Of a DNA stretch of 64,000 nucleotides, positions 17,901-25,810 are shown piece after piece (positions within the stretch are counted from its first letter, which is position 1; each line of letters begins with the position of its first letter). This DNA comes from an uncultured Roseburia sp. GTDB taxonomy: Bacteria > Bacillota > Clostridia > Lachnospirales > Lachnospiraceae. Under the pieces are notes generated by a model. The model was not told the DNA's origin and did not search any database. It saw nothing but the letters and a program-made list of their open reading frames with translations. A program made the position numbers and the translations under genes. The stretch is taken from positions 124,001 to 188,000 of the forward strand of contig CANRSX010000005.1 in assembly GCA_947642555.1 (NCBI GenBank), in the 5' to 3' direction.

Positions 17901-20585
17901 ATCCTGATATAGTTTGTTAAGATCTACTGTCCCATCTGCGTTATACGGGAATCCGTTCGTCTTCCAGCTCTGCCCCACACGGATCGTTCCGTCCGAAAAA
18001 TCGATCGTTCCGTAGATCTCGCTGTGAATCCCGCCCAGATCAAGCACAAGGACGTCGTCGATAAAAATCCAAACATCGTCATCCCCGGAGAACTGAAACG
18101 TCATCGGAATATTGCTGCTCGAACCCGTGTTGATCTTCCCCTCCAGCGGCTGGCGGAAATCGATATTCACGGTCATGCCGAGGTGATGGTTCATGTATCC
18201 GGCGGTTGTGGTCAGATTACTGCTGCCGATACTCGCGTTACTGCTCAGTTTTCCTGTGGCCTGATCCACCTGGTCGAATACCTGCGCGCCGGTATTAAAC
18301 GGGAAGAAATTGCCGACGCTCCGCAAACCTGTCAGCGGATTCAGATCCGTACGATCCACGGCAGGCGCATCATACAGGACAAACTCCCCGCTGTCACTAT
18401 TATATTCCGCAAAGTTCTGACGCATGTCGTAATAATAGTACCCATTATTGTCAAGCTGAAACAGACCGGTCGCATTTTCATAAGAGCGTTTATACTGATT
18501 TGGGGTTTGGGGGTCAAACAGATAATCCAGGGAAGCGCTGCCATTGTTCCAGTTTGCAATCACCGTTTTGCTTATGTTCTGAGGTGAATCGCTGATAAGC
18601 GTATCCGACCCGGCAATGTGATCCCCGCACAACTGATAATCCAAAATCCCCTGATAACCGTCAAGCATATTTTTCATATCAGGCGTATTCATGACCGGAT
18701 AACCGTCTGTGCCAAGAACTGGTTTTATAATTCCCGGCATACCCGCTTTAGCCGCTCCGTAGCCTGAACCGGCGCCGGCACCTTTGTTCCAAAACCCTGC
18801 GTGAATATTTCCATCGCCAAACAACAGCAGACGTCCCTGATTAATCCCCCGGTTCCAGTCCTCCACACCATTGCGGTCAACTGGCTCATTAGCAGTATTC
18901 TTATGCATATCCGTTGTCGCCAGAAGATCATTCCGCTCCTGGTCCGTATTATCTTTTATGAGCGGATTCCCGCCGTCGCGGTCCACCCAGTAATCAAAAA
19001 GGTTTACCGTCGTGTTCGGCGGATTGATGCCGGCGACAATGTGATCCGTGAGGTGGATTTCGTGAATTGTGACAGTAAGATTTAAGATGTCATCCCGCTC
19101 TGCGGTGTCGTTATAATTTTCATATGGAGATTTATCTGCTGATAAAACCGGACTATTGGAATTTACCCGCAAACGATATCCGGGATTCGAAACCGGCATT
19201 GCATAAAAGGTAAGCTTTGTTCCTTCTCCCAACGTACCTGCCAGGCGAAATACTTCTTCTATATTGGTCCAGTCGATTACAACATATCCTCTATGAATCT
19301 TTCCATCAACGGACAGATTTTCCTCCTTTGGGTCAAATCCGGCATCCGCCAAATTCTGATCATAATACCCATCACACTCAATCTGCCTCGGAAGCACTGA
19401 CTTAATTTTCCCAATGATCTCTTCCCGATCCGACGTGAGTGAAAGATAATAGTCCATGGTATAGGTATACGTATCCGTCGGATTTTGCGTCGTCGTTATT
19501 TCCCGGATTTCAGATCCGCCACGGGACACATATTTCCAGTTACTGACATACTTATCGATCGGATCCGCATACCCTTCTCCCCCGCCGATTTCCACCAGCA
19601 CCGAGATCTGCGCCGCATCCTCTGCCAGCGCATACGGATCCGGCAGCGCCGCCGTCAGCACATAGCTTCCCTCATACACGCCGCCCGCTTCAACAGCCGC
19701 AGGTGCTTCCAGCGCGCTGTAATCCCACGCAAGCGGCAGCACCGCTTCCGTCCCGTCCGCCAGCACAGCCGTGATTTCCTTCGGCAGCATTTCAGAAAGC
19801 ACATCCGGCGTCACCGGATTCTCTGCATCAGCTCCGGGCAGGCCCAGGCACCAGCGGCCGGTCGTTTCATCCAGCGTCAGGTACTCGCTCTCCCAGCCCC
19901 AGGACACCACCGCACAGGACGGATCCGTCCCGGTCTCCCCGCGGTCTTCTGTATCACCTTCGTCTCCCGGCACACCGCTTTCGTCTCCCGGCGCACCGCT
20001 TCCGTCTTCCGGCATATCCCCGGGCTCTTCCGAACCGTTCTCATTTACATCTGTCTCGTCACCAAATCCCGTCCCCGGACTCTGACCGTCCCCGGGCTTT
20101 GTTCCGGTTCCATCATTCATCCCCGGATCCGGTTCCTGGCCGTTTTCCATCCCGGCGTCACCGGATCCGTCCCCGTTTCCCGGTTCCTGGCCGTTTTCTA
20201 TCCCGGCGTCAGCGGATCCGTCCGCTTTGCTGCATATCTCACAGACAAATCCGCACGGAATCTCCTCCGCCGCCTCCGCATAACCGCAGACATCATCATG
20301 CACATGACCGCAGGTATCTTCCCCTCCGGCTTCGGTATAACCGCAGGTATCACTGTGCTCGTGTGCGCATGACTTCCCGTCCGCAGACGCCCTGTAACCG
20401 CACGCATCCGTATGCGCCGGATGATGCGGGCATATGCCGGTTTCCGCCGAGGCAAAAACATTCGCCTGACACAGCGGCAGTATACAGATCAGAACCATGA
20501 TCCCTGCCATGATCTGGTAAATCCGCTTTTTACTGCCGCGCAGCCGTTTCGTATCCTGTCGATCCATCTTGTTCTTTCGTTTCAT
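14952..20585 (-). CDS. Giant fibro-slime/pilin-domain cell-surface protein
   Basis: 1877 residues. A basic N-terminus and signal peptide (IYQIMAGIMVLICILPLC, cleavage near FASA-ET). Residues about 50-115 hold His/Cys repeats (HTDACGY, HSDTCGY, HDDVCGY). An acidic Gly/Asp/Glu linker with GDAGMENGQEP repeats follows (about 118-220). A fibro-slime domain lies around 615-950 (FQFSGDDDVWIFIDDVLVLDLGGIH). Prealbumin-like SpaA segments follow, then two pilin-type repeats at about 1570-1800 (GKLMVGKTLSG... and GFLIIHKTVTRGG..., each ending YTVTE/YSVTE). The C-terminus is a membrane helix plus RKRR; I see no LPxTG. This suggests a wall- or membrane-tethered adhesin-like fibre. Ligand unknown. Confidence 0.8.
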   Translation of the reverse strand: MKRKNKMDRQDTKRLRGSKKRIYQIMAGIMVLICILPLCQANVFASAETGICPHHPAHTDACGYRASADGKSCAHEHSDTCGYTEAGGEDTCGHVHDDVCGYAEAAEEIPCGFVCEICSKADGSADAGIENGQEPGNGDGSGDAGMENGQEPDPGMNDGTGTKPGDGQSPGTGFGDETDVNENGSEEPGDMPEDGSGAPGDESGVPGDEGDTEDRGETGTDPSCAVVSWGWESEYLTLDETTGRWCLGLPGADAENPVTPDVLSEMLPKEITAVLADGTEAVLPLAWDYSALEAPAAVEAGGVYEGSYVLTAALPDPYALAEDAAQISVLVEIGGGEGYADPIDKYVSNWKYVSRGGSEIREITTTQNPTDTYTYTMDYYLSLTSDREEIIGKIKSVLPRQIECDGYYDQNLADAGFDPKEENLSVDGKIHRGYVVIDWTNIEEVFRLAGTLGEGTKLTFYAMPVSNPGYRLRVNSNSPVLSADKSPYENYNDTAERDDILNLTVTIHEIHLTDHIVAGINPPNTTVNLFDYWVDRDGGNPLIKDNTDQERNDLLATTDMHKNTANEPVDRNGVEDWNRGINQGRLLLFGDGNIHAGFWNKGAGAGSGYGAAKAGMPGIIKPVLGTDGYPVMNTPDMKNMLDGYQGILDYQLCGDHIAGSDTLISDSPQNISKTVIANWNNGSASLDYLFDPQTPNQYKRSYENATGLFQLDNNGYYYYDMRQNFAEYNSDSGEFVLYDAPAVDRTDLNPLTGLRSVGNFFPFNTGAQVFDQVDQATGKLSSNASIGSSNLTTTAGYMNHHLGMTVNIDFRQPLEGKINTGSSSNIPMTFQFSGDDDVWIFIDDVLVLDLGGIHSEIYGTIDFSDGTIRVGQSWKTNGFPYNADGTVDLNKLYQDAGTVLTTTLLDQFTAAKKEKTVLWNNNTFASNTSHTLKMFYLERGNYDSSLALRFNLQPMLYQQIAKVDQNGKLVGGVEFDLVPAELTTADAAGAIECLYTDNNAHSSGEFFVRQSENRALVHIVTNADGTTRFLDDEGNYFNFADRGRQYYILKETRTPDGYRSLPIDVVLFYDPSTSMLSVANRWTTGAYACSVANIVGTGGVDYGSFNSGTGEIESDRDPGSGEILQVNGQARKDGLVVAVPMLLRQSDQSWEAMYGGNLVGFDVSTVVDASEAGWRNAALYAVLEQAANQESPEWVLSWDATNLRLAGTLNDLPGLANRYRFDDPDSDMRLIFAIIEPEALQQLGITGNDTQERYAALGSYVREHGVDETLTIIESTQKTTGAKTRTGFSLLNTNQFIRDFRSLIYIPNDQRELWVMKVDQDGRPRNGTTFAMYDNEACAGAPVAQGVTATVYGQEGTLIFSPADDAGPGYAKMMWASYTRTRYYLKEIAAPDGCRLNQTVVPVVVGSRSIYADAGTREDGVSVMAGVGRLTQTMRQYAMDSEVDITLRDITAFGQYQPSANTQVLSQDWRDMELEGSAGVKRALNLHFGKNAVVDYGLHNEDGGQLYKPVFIADTGFARARVEQNYTALSQPVYEGSQIDANKDNLGDTDITNLFSLLNIVVVTDQMTSDTGTGKLMVGKTLSGAALTERDYTRNFWFTIRLTDANGRELTGDYHFYGTDKSGSLASGRSFPLHHDERITILGLPEGASYTVTEILPQDPNDPDDWYPLPGNGTAEGEIIKDATSFAPFFNSRTPWPDIGFLIIHKTVTRGGDRTKNFTFTVSLTDAAGNPLAGSFPYAGDKRGSISDGESVSLRHDEYIIIFDLPAGTQYSVTEQEAGMDGYTTSFYGNTGTVETGGLYTASFLNDMEWPKEEDGSQNPPAGSGVIPVVYGEITGAGSVRAGRADTADDIARRLTLPVSLMILSALGMAVLMRKRR

Positions 20586-20657
20586 TTGTCCGGTTCCTTT
20601 GCATTGCAGACTTCACCGGGGGGTTCTTTTCGGGGACCTCTCTTTTCTGCACAGATT

Positions 20658-20688
20658 TTTATACGTTCAGGAAAGCTTCTTTTGTCAA
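20658..20688 (-). promoter_or_regulatory. Possible promoter of the giant surface protein
   Basis: Minus-strand TTGACA (20688-20683) and TATAAA (20663-20658), with a long 19-base spacer, so it may be weak or activator-dependent. The gene starts at 20585. Confidence 0.4.
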
Positions 20689-20766
20689 AATTGCAAAACG
20701 AAGCCTTTGCTAAAAAACATTTTAAACATCCTCTTCTCTGATTGCAAGACCCATATAAAATTTTTT

Positions 20767-20796
20767 TTGCAAAAATCCGGGGATCCGGTGTATAAT
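20767..20796 (+). promoter_or_regulatory. Promoter of the FNT-family transporter
   Basis: TTGCAA (20767-20772), 18 bases, TATAAT (20791-20796), 39 bases before the ATG. The -10 lies inside the duplicated 46-bp block. Confidence 0.6.
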
Positions 20797-20827
20797 GATC
20801 TTCTGACAGAAAACGAGACGAGGAGGA
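20782..20827 (+). repeat. Duplicated promoter-leader block, copy 1
   Basis: 46 bases from GATCCGGTG through the -10 TATAAT and the leader to the Shine-Dalgarno AGGAGGA, identical to 22539-22584. Identity stops right after the ribosome site; the -35 regions differ. Confidence 0.92.
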
Positions 20828-20834
20828 TTCCCCT

Positions 20835-21437
20835 ATGGAAAAACTGAAACTATTTTTTAAAGCCGTCTACGCCGGCTTCATGATCGGCATCGGCGGAACG
20901 ATTTATCTGTCCGTGGAGAACAGGGTCATCGGCTCGCTGCTCTTCTCCTTCGGGCTGCTGACGATCGTCACGCAGGGCTTCGCCCTCTACACCGGACGGA
21001 TCGGCTTTGTCAGGGAAATAAAGCAGCTCCCCGACATGGCTGTCATCGCTGCAGGAAATTATCTCGGCACCTTTCTCACTGCCGCCGTCTTAAAAGCCGC
21101 GGGGCTTCCGGTCGACGCTGCCGCGCTCGCCCAGAAAAAGCTGGAAAACGGCCCGGTACATATTTTTTTCCTGTCCGTCCTCTGCGGCGTGATGATGTAC
21201 CTGGCGATCGACAATTATAATAAGTCAAAAAATCTCGTGTTTGTCTCGCTTCCGGTGATGATTTTTATCCTGGCAGGATTCGAGCACTCCGTCGCGGATA
21301 TGTTTTATTTTCACCTGGCAGGCGCGTACAGCCCGCAGGCCTTTTTCTATCTGCTCCTGATGATCCTCGGAAACGGGATCGGGGCGAAGGTGTTTGACTT
21401 TAAAAACATGCTTACGGACTCTGGATCCGCTGAATGA
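20835..21437 (+). CDS. Formate/nitrite transporter family protein, short form
   Basis: 200-residue membrane protein with six hydrophobic segments (starting near residues 9, 28, 65, 105, 132 and 170). The FNT fold is marked by FMIGIGGTIYLS, the TQGFALYTGR half-helix and GFEHSVADMFYF, which carries the conserved central histidine. FocA/NirC proteins are typically about 260-285 residues, so loops are trimmed here. Members form pentameric channels for formate, nitrite or hydrosulfide. The substrate cannot be told from sequence. It ends overlapping the convergent Rpn gene by 26 bases. GAGGAGGA precedes the start. Confidence 0.78.
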   Translation: MEKLKLFFKAVYAGFMIGIGGTIYLSVENRVIGSLLFSFGLLTIVTQGFALYTGRIGFVREIKQLPDMAVIAAGNYLGTFLTAAVLKAAGLPVDAAALAQKKLENGPVHIFFLSVLCGVMMYLAIDNYNKSKNLVFVSLPVMIFILAGFEHSVADMFYFHLAGAYSPQAFFYLLLMILGNGIGAKVFDFKNMLTDSGSAE

Positions 21438-22329
21438 TTTTATCTACAATGCCGATCTCCATCTCCAGCTCATCCGCGATGGAGGCGGCATCTTTTCCTC
21501 GCTGCAGTTTTTTGCGGATCTGCTTTTCCAGCAGCTCCTGTCTGCCCTGTTTATAGCCTGCCTCTTTCCCCTCCCGGTAAAGCAGCTTCATATGTTTTTT
21601 CTCATCATATTCTGTCAGCAGCATAGTAAACACCTCCGACTGATTTTTCCGAAGGATATCCGCTAAGATGTCCTTCCTGATACAGGTATCCATTGCTTTG
21701 GTGACGGCCGCTCCCAGGGACATACCGCTGTTCAGGTTTCCATTGACCTCAGCGACAAATTCTGAATATTCCCACAAACGTCTGCATTTTGCCATCAGCT
21801 CCCGATTGTGGCCACGGTTGATGTTCAGCATCAGCGTCCGGCATTCCAGACAGCCGGAGCCGCGTCCGGCCTCAAAGGCGTCCGAGAGATGCAGAATGGT
21901 ACGATCCGCCTGCTCCTTTTTTCCATTGTAAAAAATGACATACTCCGGGGTAGGAAGCTTTATCAGAACAGAACTGTACAATTTCTCCTTCTGCAGAGCC
22001 GTCAGGCCCTCATACTGCCGCGCGAAATAAAGCAGTCCGCGCAAAGGCATATTGGGAGAATATGTGCTCTGATGTTCATACAGGTTCAGCTGATTCGAAA
22101 TCATAAAAGAGAGGTCGTTCTTCATTTTCATAAAGATAACGTCGTCTAATGTAATGATATCAAGCTCCTCCGGGTCAGTGTAATCGCTTCCGTTTACCGC
22201 GTTATATAACTCCAGCAGATCCCTTTTATCCTGAAAGAGAAAGCGGAAAAGCCGGTCTTTATACTTCCGGTTGATGATAAGATTACTCCTGTGAATCTGT
22301 CTTATGCGTCCTGTTTTTTGTTTTGCCAT
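21412..22329 (-). CDS. Rpn-family PD-(D/E)XK nuclease, copy 1
   Basis: 305 residues of the recombination-promoting nuclease / putative transposase nuclease family. The conserved block NRKYKDRLFRFLFQDKRDLLELYNAV is followed by the catalytic segment NDLSFMI...LNLYEHQST (D, then E-x-Q of PD-(D/E)XQ), and a C-terminal helix LQRGKDAASIADELEME. It is very similar to the paralogue at 28997-29911, in the opposite orientation, and their promoters and ribosome sites also match almost base for base. Rpn nucleases cut DNA and promote recombination. Start at 22329 after GGAGGAAAATCT. Confidence 0.85.
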   Translation of the reverse strand: MAKQKTGRIRQIHRSNLIINRKYKDRLFRFLFQDKRDLLELYNAVNGSDYTDPEELDIITLDDVIFMKMKNDLSFMISNQLNLYEHQSTYSPNMPLRGLLYFARQYEGLTALQKEKLYSSVLIKLPTPEYVIFYNGKKEQADRTILHLSDAFEAGRGSGCLECRTLMLNINRGHNRELMAKCRRLWEYSEFVAEVNGNLNSGMSLGAAVTKAMDTCIRKDILADILRKNQSEVFTMLLTEYDEKKHMKLLYREGKEAGYKQGRQELLEKQIRKKLQRGKDAASIADELEMEIGIVDKIIQRIQSP

Positions 22330-22341
22330 AGATTTTCCTCC

Positions 22342-22370
22342 ATTATACGTGATTTTTCCTGTTTCTTCAA
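22342..22370 (-). promoter_or_regulatory. Promoter of Rpn copy 1
   Basis: Minus-strand TTGAAG (22370-22365), 17 bases, TATAAT (22347-22342), with GGAGG immediately after the -10 and the ATG 12 bases beyond it. Same arrangement as at 28956-28984. Confidence 0.65.
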
Positions 22371-22525
22371 CCTCTGATGAAAAAAGTTCGGGAACTTCCG
22401 AAATAGATGGAACTTCATAATGAATATAAAAAGATTCGTCTCAGATCTGAAACAGATTATACTACAAGATGCGGTCATATGCAAGTATTTTTTGTATCCG
22501 TCCCTGCCGCCTTCTACACAGGAGT

Positions 22526-22553
22526 TTGACAGTTCTGTGATCCGGTGTATAAT
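22526..22553 (+). promoter_or_regulatory. Promoter of the DUF3592 gene
   Basis: TTGACA (22526-22531), 16 bases, TATAAT (22548-22553), a near-consensus sigma-A promoter. The -10 and leader come from the duplicated block. Confidence 0.75.
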
Positions 22554-22584
22554 GATCTTCTGACAGAAAACGAGACGAGGAGGA
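22539..22584 (+). repeat. Duplicated promoter-leader block, copy 2
   Basis: 46 bases identical to 20782-20827, running from just upstream of the -10 to the Shine-Dalgarno site. The two copies form direct repeats enclosing the FNT and Rpn genes. Confidence 0.92.
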
Positions 22585-22595
22585 GAAAAGGACAA

Positions 22596-23195
22596 ATGTA
22601 TAAAAGAATCCTGCTGATTCTGTTTCTGGTACTGTTCGCCTTTGGGTTCGGCATCACCGGCGCAGGACTCTGCTATTCTGCGCATACGCAGGAAAAAACC
22701 TGCAGTGCGACGACGGAGGGCAGAGTAATCGAATGCAGAAAAATCCCGTATTTCGGACAGAAGCGCATGTTTACTCCGGTTGTCGAATATCAGGTGGGAA
22801 ATGAGATGTTCACCGGCGAATCAGACGTCCGATCCAGTCACAGAGCCTTTGAGACTGGCGAATCTGTGACGATTGGATATAATCCGGAAAATCCGGAGGA
22901 ATTCTATATCAAAAGCTACGATTTAAACATTATGACCCGGCTGGGCATCTTATTTCTCGTGATCAGCGGGGCCGTTCTGGCGATTACCGGAATCGTTCTG
23001 ATCCTGGCCAGAAACAATATCAGCAAAGAGAAAAGGGCAAAGCTTCAGGCAGGGATCATTGTCGGCGGAATCGTTCTCGTTATAGCTGCGGTTTTTACCG
23101 CTGTGGCAGGACTGAAAAATACCCTGTGTATACTGGTGGGAATGGGTCTGTTTGCCCTGTATGGATGGTTTCATAACAAACGGAGACTGTCGTGA
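22596..23195 (+). CDS. DUF3592-domain membrane protein
   Basis: 199 residues. Membrane segment at about 6-28 (LILFLVLFAFGFGITGAGL); an extracytoplasmic DUF3592-type beta domain (about 35-105) with TTEGRVIECRK, TPVVEYQVGNE and VTIGYNPENPEEFYI; then three further hydrophobic segments (about 112-135, 145-165, 170-190). I start at the ATG at 22596 after GAGGAGGAGAAAAGG; an in-frame ATG inside the duplicated leader at 22545 is not used. The family is common in Firmicutes and has no firm function. It overlaps the convergent LysR gene by 25 bases. Confidence 0.78.
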   Translation: MYKRILLILFLVLFAFGFGITGAGLCYSAHTQEKTCSATTEGRVIECRKIPYFGQKRMFTPVVEYQVGNEMFTGESDVRSSHRAFETGESVTIGYNPENPEEFYIKSYDLNIMTRLGILFLVISGAVLAITGIVLILARNNISKEKRAKLQAGIIVGGIVLVIAAVFTAVAGLKNTLCILVGMGLFALYGWFHNKRRLS

Positions 23196-24088
23196 TCCGC
23201 CGCCTTTCGCACCAGCATCTCTTTTAACGCGGCGGCCGCGACGTTTAACGGGTGCCCCTCATGCTCCACCAGGCAGATCGGACGGAAGGGCAGCTCCTCC
23301 GCCAGGGTAAGCCGGTACACCTCCCCCGCCGCAAGCGCATCCCGCACAAAAATCTCCGGCACAAAGCCGATCCCCAGGTCATCCTTAATTAACGGCAGCA
23401 TCTGATCCGCCGTCGCCGCCAGAAGCTCCGGACGCAGGATTAGTCCGTGTTTTCGATAAAATTCCTCATAAAACCGATAGGTCACCGTGTCCTCTCCCAG
23501 ACAGATCAGCGGCCAGGACGCAGTCTCTTTTAGCGTGACAATCCCATCCTTCCGGTCCGCCAGGGAGGGGCCCGCGGTCAGGACGTCCCGAAATCCGGTC
23601 AGCGGCTGCACCTTAAGCACAGATGAGACCGGGGGCGGAGTCGTGACCACCGCAAAATCGGCCTTCCCCTCCTCCACGGACCGCACCGCCTGTATCGTCA
23701 GATGATTCCGGATGCGGATGCGGATTCCGGGGTATGTTTCCCGAAATACACGCAATACCGGCAGCACCAGGATCCGCAGCGCCGTCTCGCTCGCCCCGAT
23801 CGTGACACAGCCGTCTCTTAAGCTGGTCTGCGCCGCGATCTCCTCCTCCGCAAGCATCAGACGCTCCACCGCGATTTTCACATGCGAATACAGCCGCTCC
23901 CCCTCCGGCGTTAAGGTGACGCCCCGGTTTGAGCGCAGCATGAGCCGGCAGCCTGTCTCCCCCTCTAACAGCCGGATCGCACGGGAAAGATTCGGCTGGC
24001 TGGCATGCAGCACCTCAGCAGCCTGTGTCAGGCTTTTGCATTTTGCCACATGATAAAAGATCCGGTAGTACTCATAATTCACGTTCAT
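23171..24088 (-). CDS. LysR-family transcription regulator
   Basis: 305 residues. N-terminal winged helix (1-60) with YYRIFYHVAKCKSLTQAAEV and ASQPNLSRAIRLLEGETG, then a two-lobe periplasmic-binding-like effector domain (about 90-290). Length is normal. It is transcribed away from the MATE pump gene at 24252 with a shared 163-base control region, the usual arrangement for a LysR regulator and its target. Control of the pump in response to its substrate is therefore likely but unproven. Confidence 0.9.
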   Translation of the reverse strand: MNVNYEYYRIFYHVAKCKSLTQAAEVLHASQPNLSRAIRLLEGETGCRLMLRSNRGVTLTPEGERLYSHVKIAVERLMLAEEEIAAQTSLRDGCVTIGASETALRILVLPVLRVFRETYPGIRIRIRNHLTIQAVRSVEEGKADFAVVTTPPPVSSVLKVQPLTGFRDVLTAGPSLADRKDGIVTLKETASWPLICLGEDTVTYRFYEEFYRKHGLILRPELLAATADQMLPLIKDDLGIGFVPEIFVRDALAAGEVYRLTLAEELPFRPICLVEHEGHPLNVAAAALKEMLVRKAADHDSLRLL

Positions 24089-24251
24089 CGCACCCTCCGT
24101 TTTTTACAGCATTATATCATTTTTATATGTCTGCAATGCGAAATATATATTTTTCATATTCTGACAAATCCAATATAATACCAGGGAACGAAAAAAGCAA
24201 GACGGATCCTGTCTGGCAAAACAAAAGGATCCGCAGAAAGAGGATATTTTC

Positions 24252-25595
24252 ATGAACAGAGATCTGACAACCGGGGATCCGGGATCCGTCCTGTGGCGGT
24301 TCTGCCTTCCCCTCTTTGGAAGCATCATTTTTCAGCAGCTTTACAACATCGCAGACAGCCTGATCGCAGGCAGATTTATCGGGGAGCACGCTCTCGCCGC
24401 AGTCGGAAACAGCTATGAGATCACGCTGATCTTCATCGCGTTCGCGTTCGGCTGCAACATCGGATGTTCTGTAATCGTCTCGCAGCTCTTCGGAGCGAAG
24501 AACTACAGGGATATGAAAACCGCCGTCCACACGACCATGATTGCGAGCGCCATTCTCTGTGCCGTCCTCATGATCGCGGGGCTGATTTCCGGCGACATGC
24601 TTCTCGCACTGATCCGTACCCCAAAGGAGATTCTCGCGGATTCGGCGCTGTACTTAACGATCTATATCTGGGGCCTGCCCTTTTTACTCTTTTACAACAT
24701 CGCGACCGGCATCTTTTCGGCGCTCGGAGATTCGAAGACGCCGTTTCTGTTCCTCGCGTTCTCCTCGACCGCCAATATTCTCGTGGATATCCTCTTTGTG
24801 GCGGGGTTCGATATGGGCGTGGCCGGCGTCGCCTGGGCCACCTTCCTCTGTCAGGGCGTCAGCTGTGTGCTCGCCGTCGCAGCCGTGCTTCTGCGTCTGC
24901 GCAGGATTCCCGCCGACGGTGAGGCGCGCCTGTTTTCTTTTGCGATATTTAAAAAAATCGCCGTAATCGCCGTCCCAAGCATCCTGCAGCAGAGCTTTAT
25001 CTCTCTCGGCAACATCATCCTCCAGGGCGTGATCAACGGCTGCGGCGTCGGCGTGACGGCCGGTTATTCCGCCGCGATCAAGCTCAATAACCTGGTGATC
25101 ACCTCCTTCACCACGCTGGGAAACGGGATCTCGAACTTTACCGCCCAGAACATCGGCGCCGGTATCCTGCCCCGGGTAAAGGCCGGTTTCCGCGCTGGGA
25201 TCCGTCTGGTCTGGCTGCTCTGCGTTCCGGTCGTCGCGCTCTATCTCGCCGCGGCACGGGTGCTTGTCGGCTTCTTTATCAACACGCCCTCCGGGCTGGC
25301 GCTCACCTCCGCAACGCGGTTTCTCTATATCGTCGTGCCGTTTTACTTCGTCGTGTCCGTCAAGCTCGTGGCGGACGGCATCCTGCGCGGAGCCGGACTT
25401 ATGAAGCAGTTTATGGCCGCAACCTTCACCGATCTGATCCTGCGCGTCGTGCTTGCCATCGTATTCTCCGGCCCCATGGGCTATACCGGCATCTGGTGCG
25501 CGTGGCCCGTCGGATGGGTGATCGGGATGGTGATTTCGGTCTGGTTTTACCGGAAGGGGCCGTGGAACAGGCAGGCGGATACCGGGAAACAATAG
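24252..25595 (+). CDS. MATE-family multidrug efflux transporter
   Basis: 447-residue inner-membrane antiporter with about 12 membrane segments in two homologous halves. The first half shows FCLPLFGSIIFQQLYNIADSLIAGRFIG and the second IAVPSILQQSFISLGNIILQGVING, both diagnostic of the DinF/NorM-like MATE group. AGAGGA precedes the ATG. Its leader (24203-24233) holds a GGATCC-rich inverted repeat, CGGATCC/GGATCCG. It probably exports cationic drugs or metabolites using a sodium or proton gradient, under the divergent LysR gene. Confidence 0.9.
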   Translation: MNRDLTTGDPGSVLWRFCLPLFGSIIFQQLYNIADSLIAGRFIGEHALAAVGNSYEITLIFIAFAFGCNIGCSVIVSQLFGAKNYRDMKTAVHTTMIASAILCAVLMIAGLISGDMLLALIRTPKEILADSALYLTIYIWGLPFLLFYNIATGIFSALGDSKTPFLFLAFSSTANILVDILFVAGFDMGVAGVAWATFLCQGVSCVLAVAAVLLRLRRIPADGEARLFSFAIFKKIAVIAVPSILQQSFISLGNIILQGVINGCGVGVTAGYSAAIKLNNLVITSFTTLGNGISNFTAQNIGAGILPRVKAGFRAGIRLVWLLCVPVVALYLAAARVLVGFFINTPSGLALTSATRFLYIVVPFYFVVSVKLVADGILRGAGLMKQFMAATFTDLILRVVLAIVFSGPMGYTGIWCAWPVGWVIGMVISVWFYRKGPWNRQADTGKQ

Positions 25596-25624
25596 AAGAC
25601 GAAGGCTCTGTGCTTTGGGGGTAC

Positions 25625-25755
25625 ACATCACTTCCCCGCTTCTCCCGCCCTGCCAGCGCCATATAATACCCCAGAAACAGCAGAATCTTCACCATCGTGG
25701 AGCATGGCGTCGCCAGGCATACCCAGAACAGGGACACCGGCGTCATCCCACTCAT
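25625..25755 (-). pseudogene. Possible remnant of a second MATE gene (3' tail)
   Basis: The minus-strand reading MTPVSLFWVCLATPCSTMV.. then KILLFLGYYMALAGREKRG resembles the last membrane helix and tail of MATE pumps (compare LLFLGYYLLYGRK at the end of the pump encoded from 54208). No upstream MATE sequence remains. The fragment lies between the intact pump and the DUF1349 gene. Low certainty; it could be chance. Confidence 0.35.
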
Positions 25756-25810
25756 GAAAAGGAGACCGGAATCCGCTATCCGGATTCCGGCCTGCTGTAC
25801 TGTTATTCCA

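Noticed and set aside
19485-20372. 295-codon plus-strand frame opposite the giant surface protein
   Set aside because: Arg/Pro-rich shadow frame without a ribosome site; the minus frame carries the signal-peptide-linked repeats.
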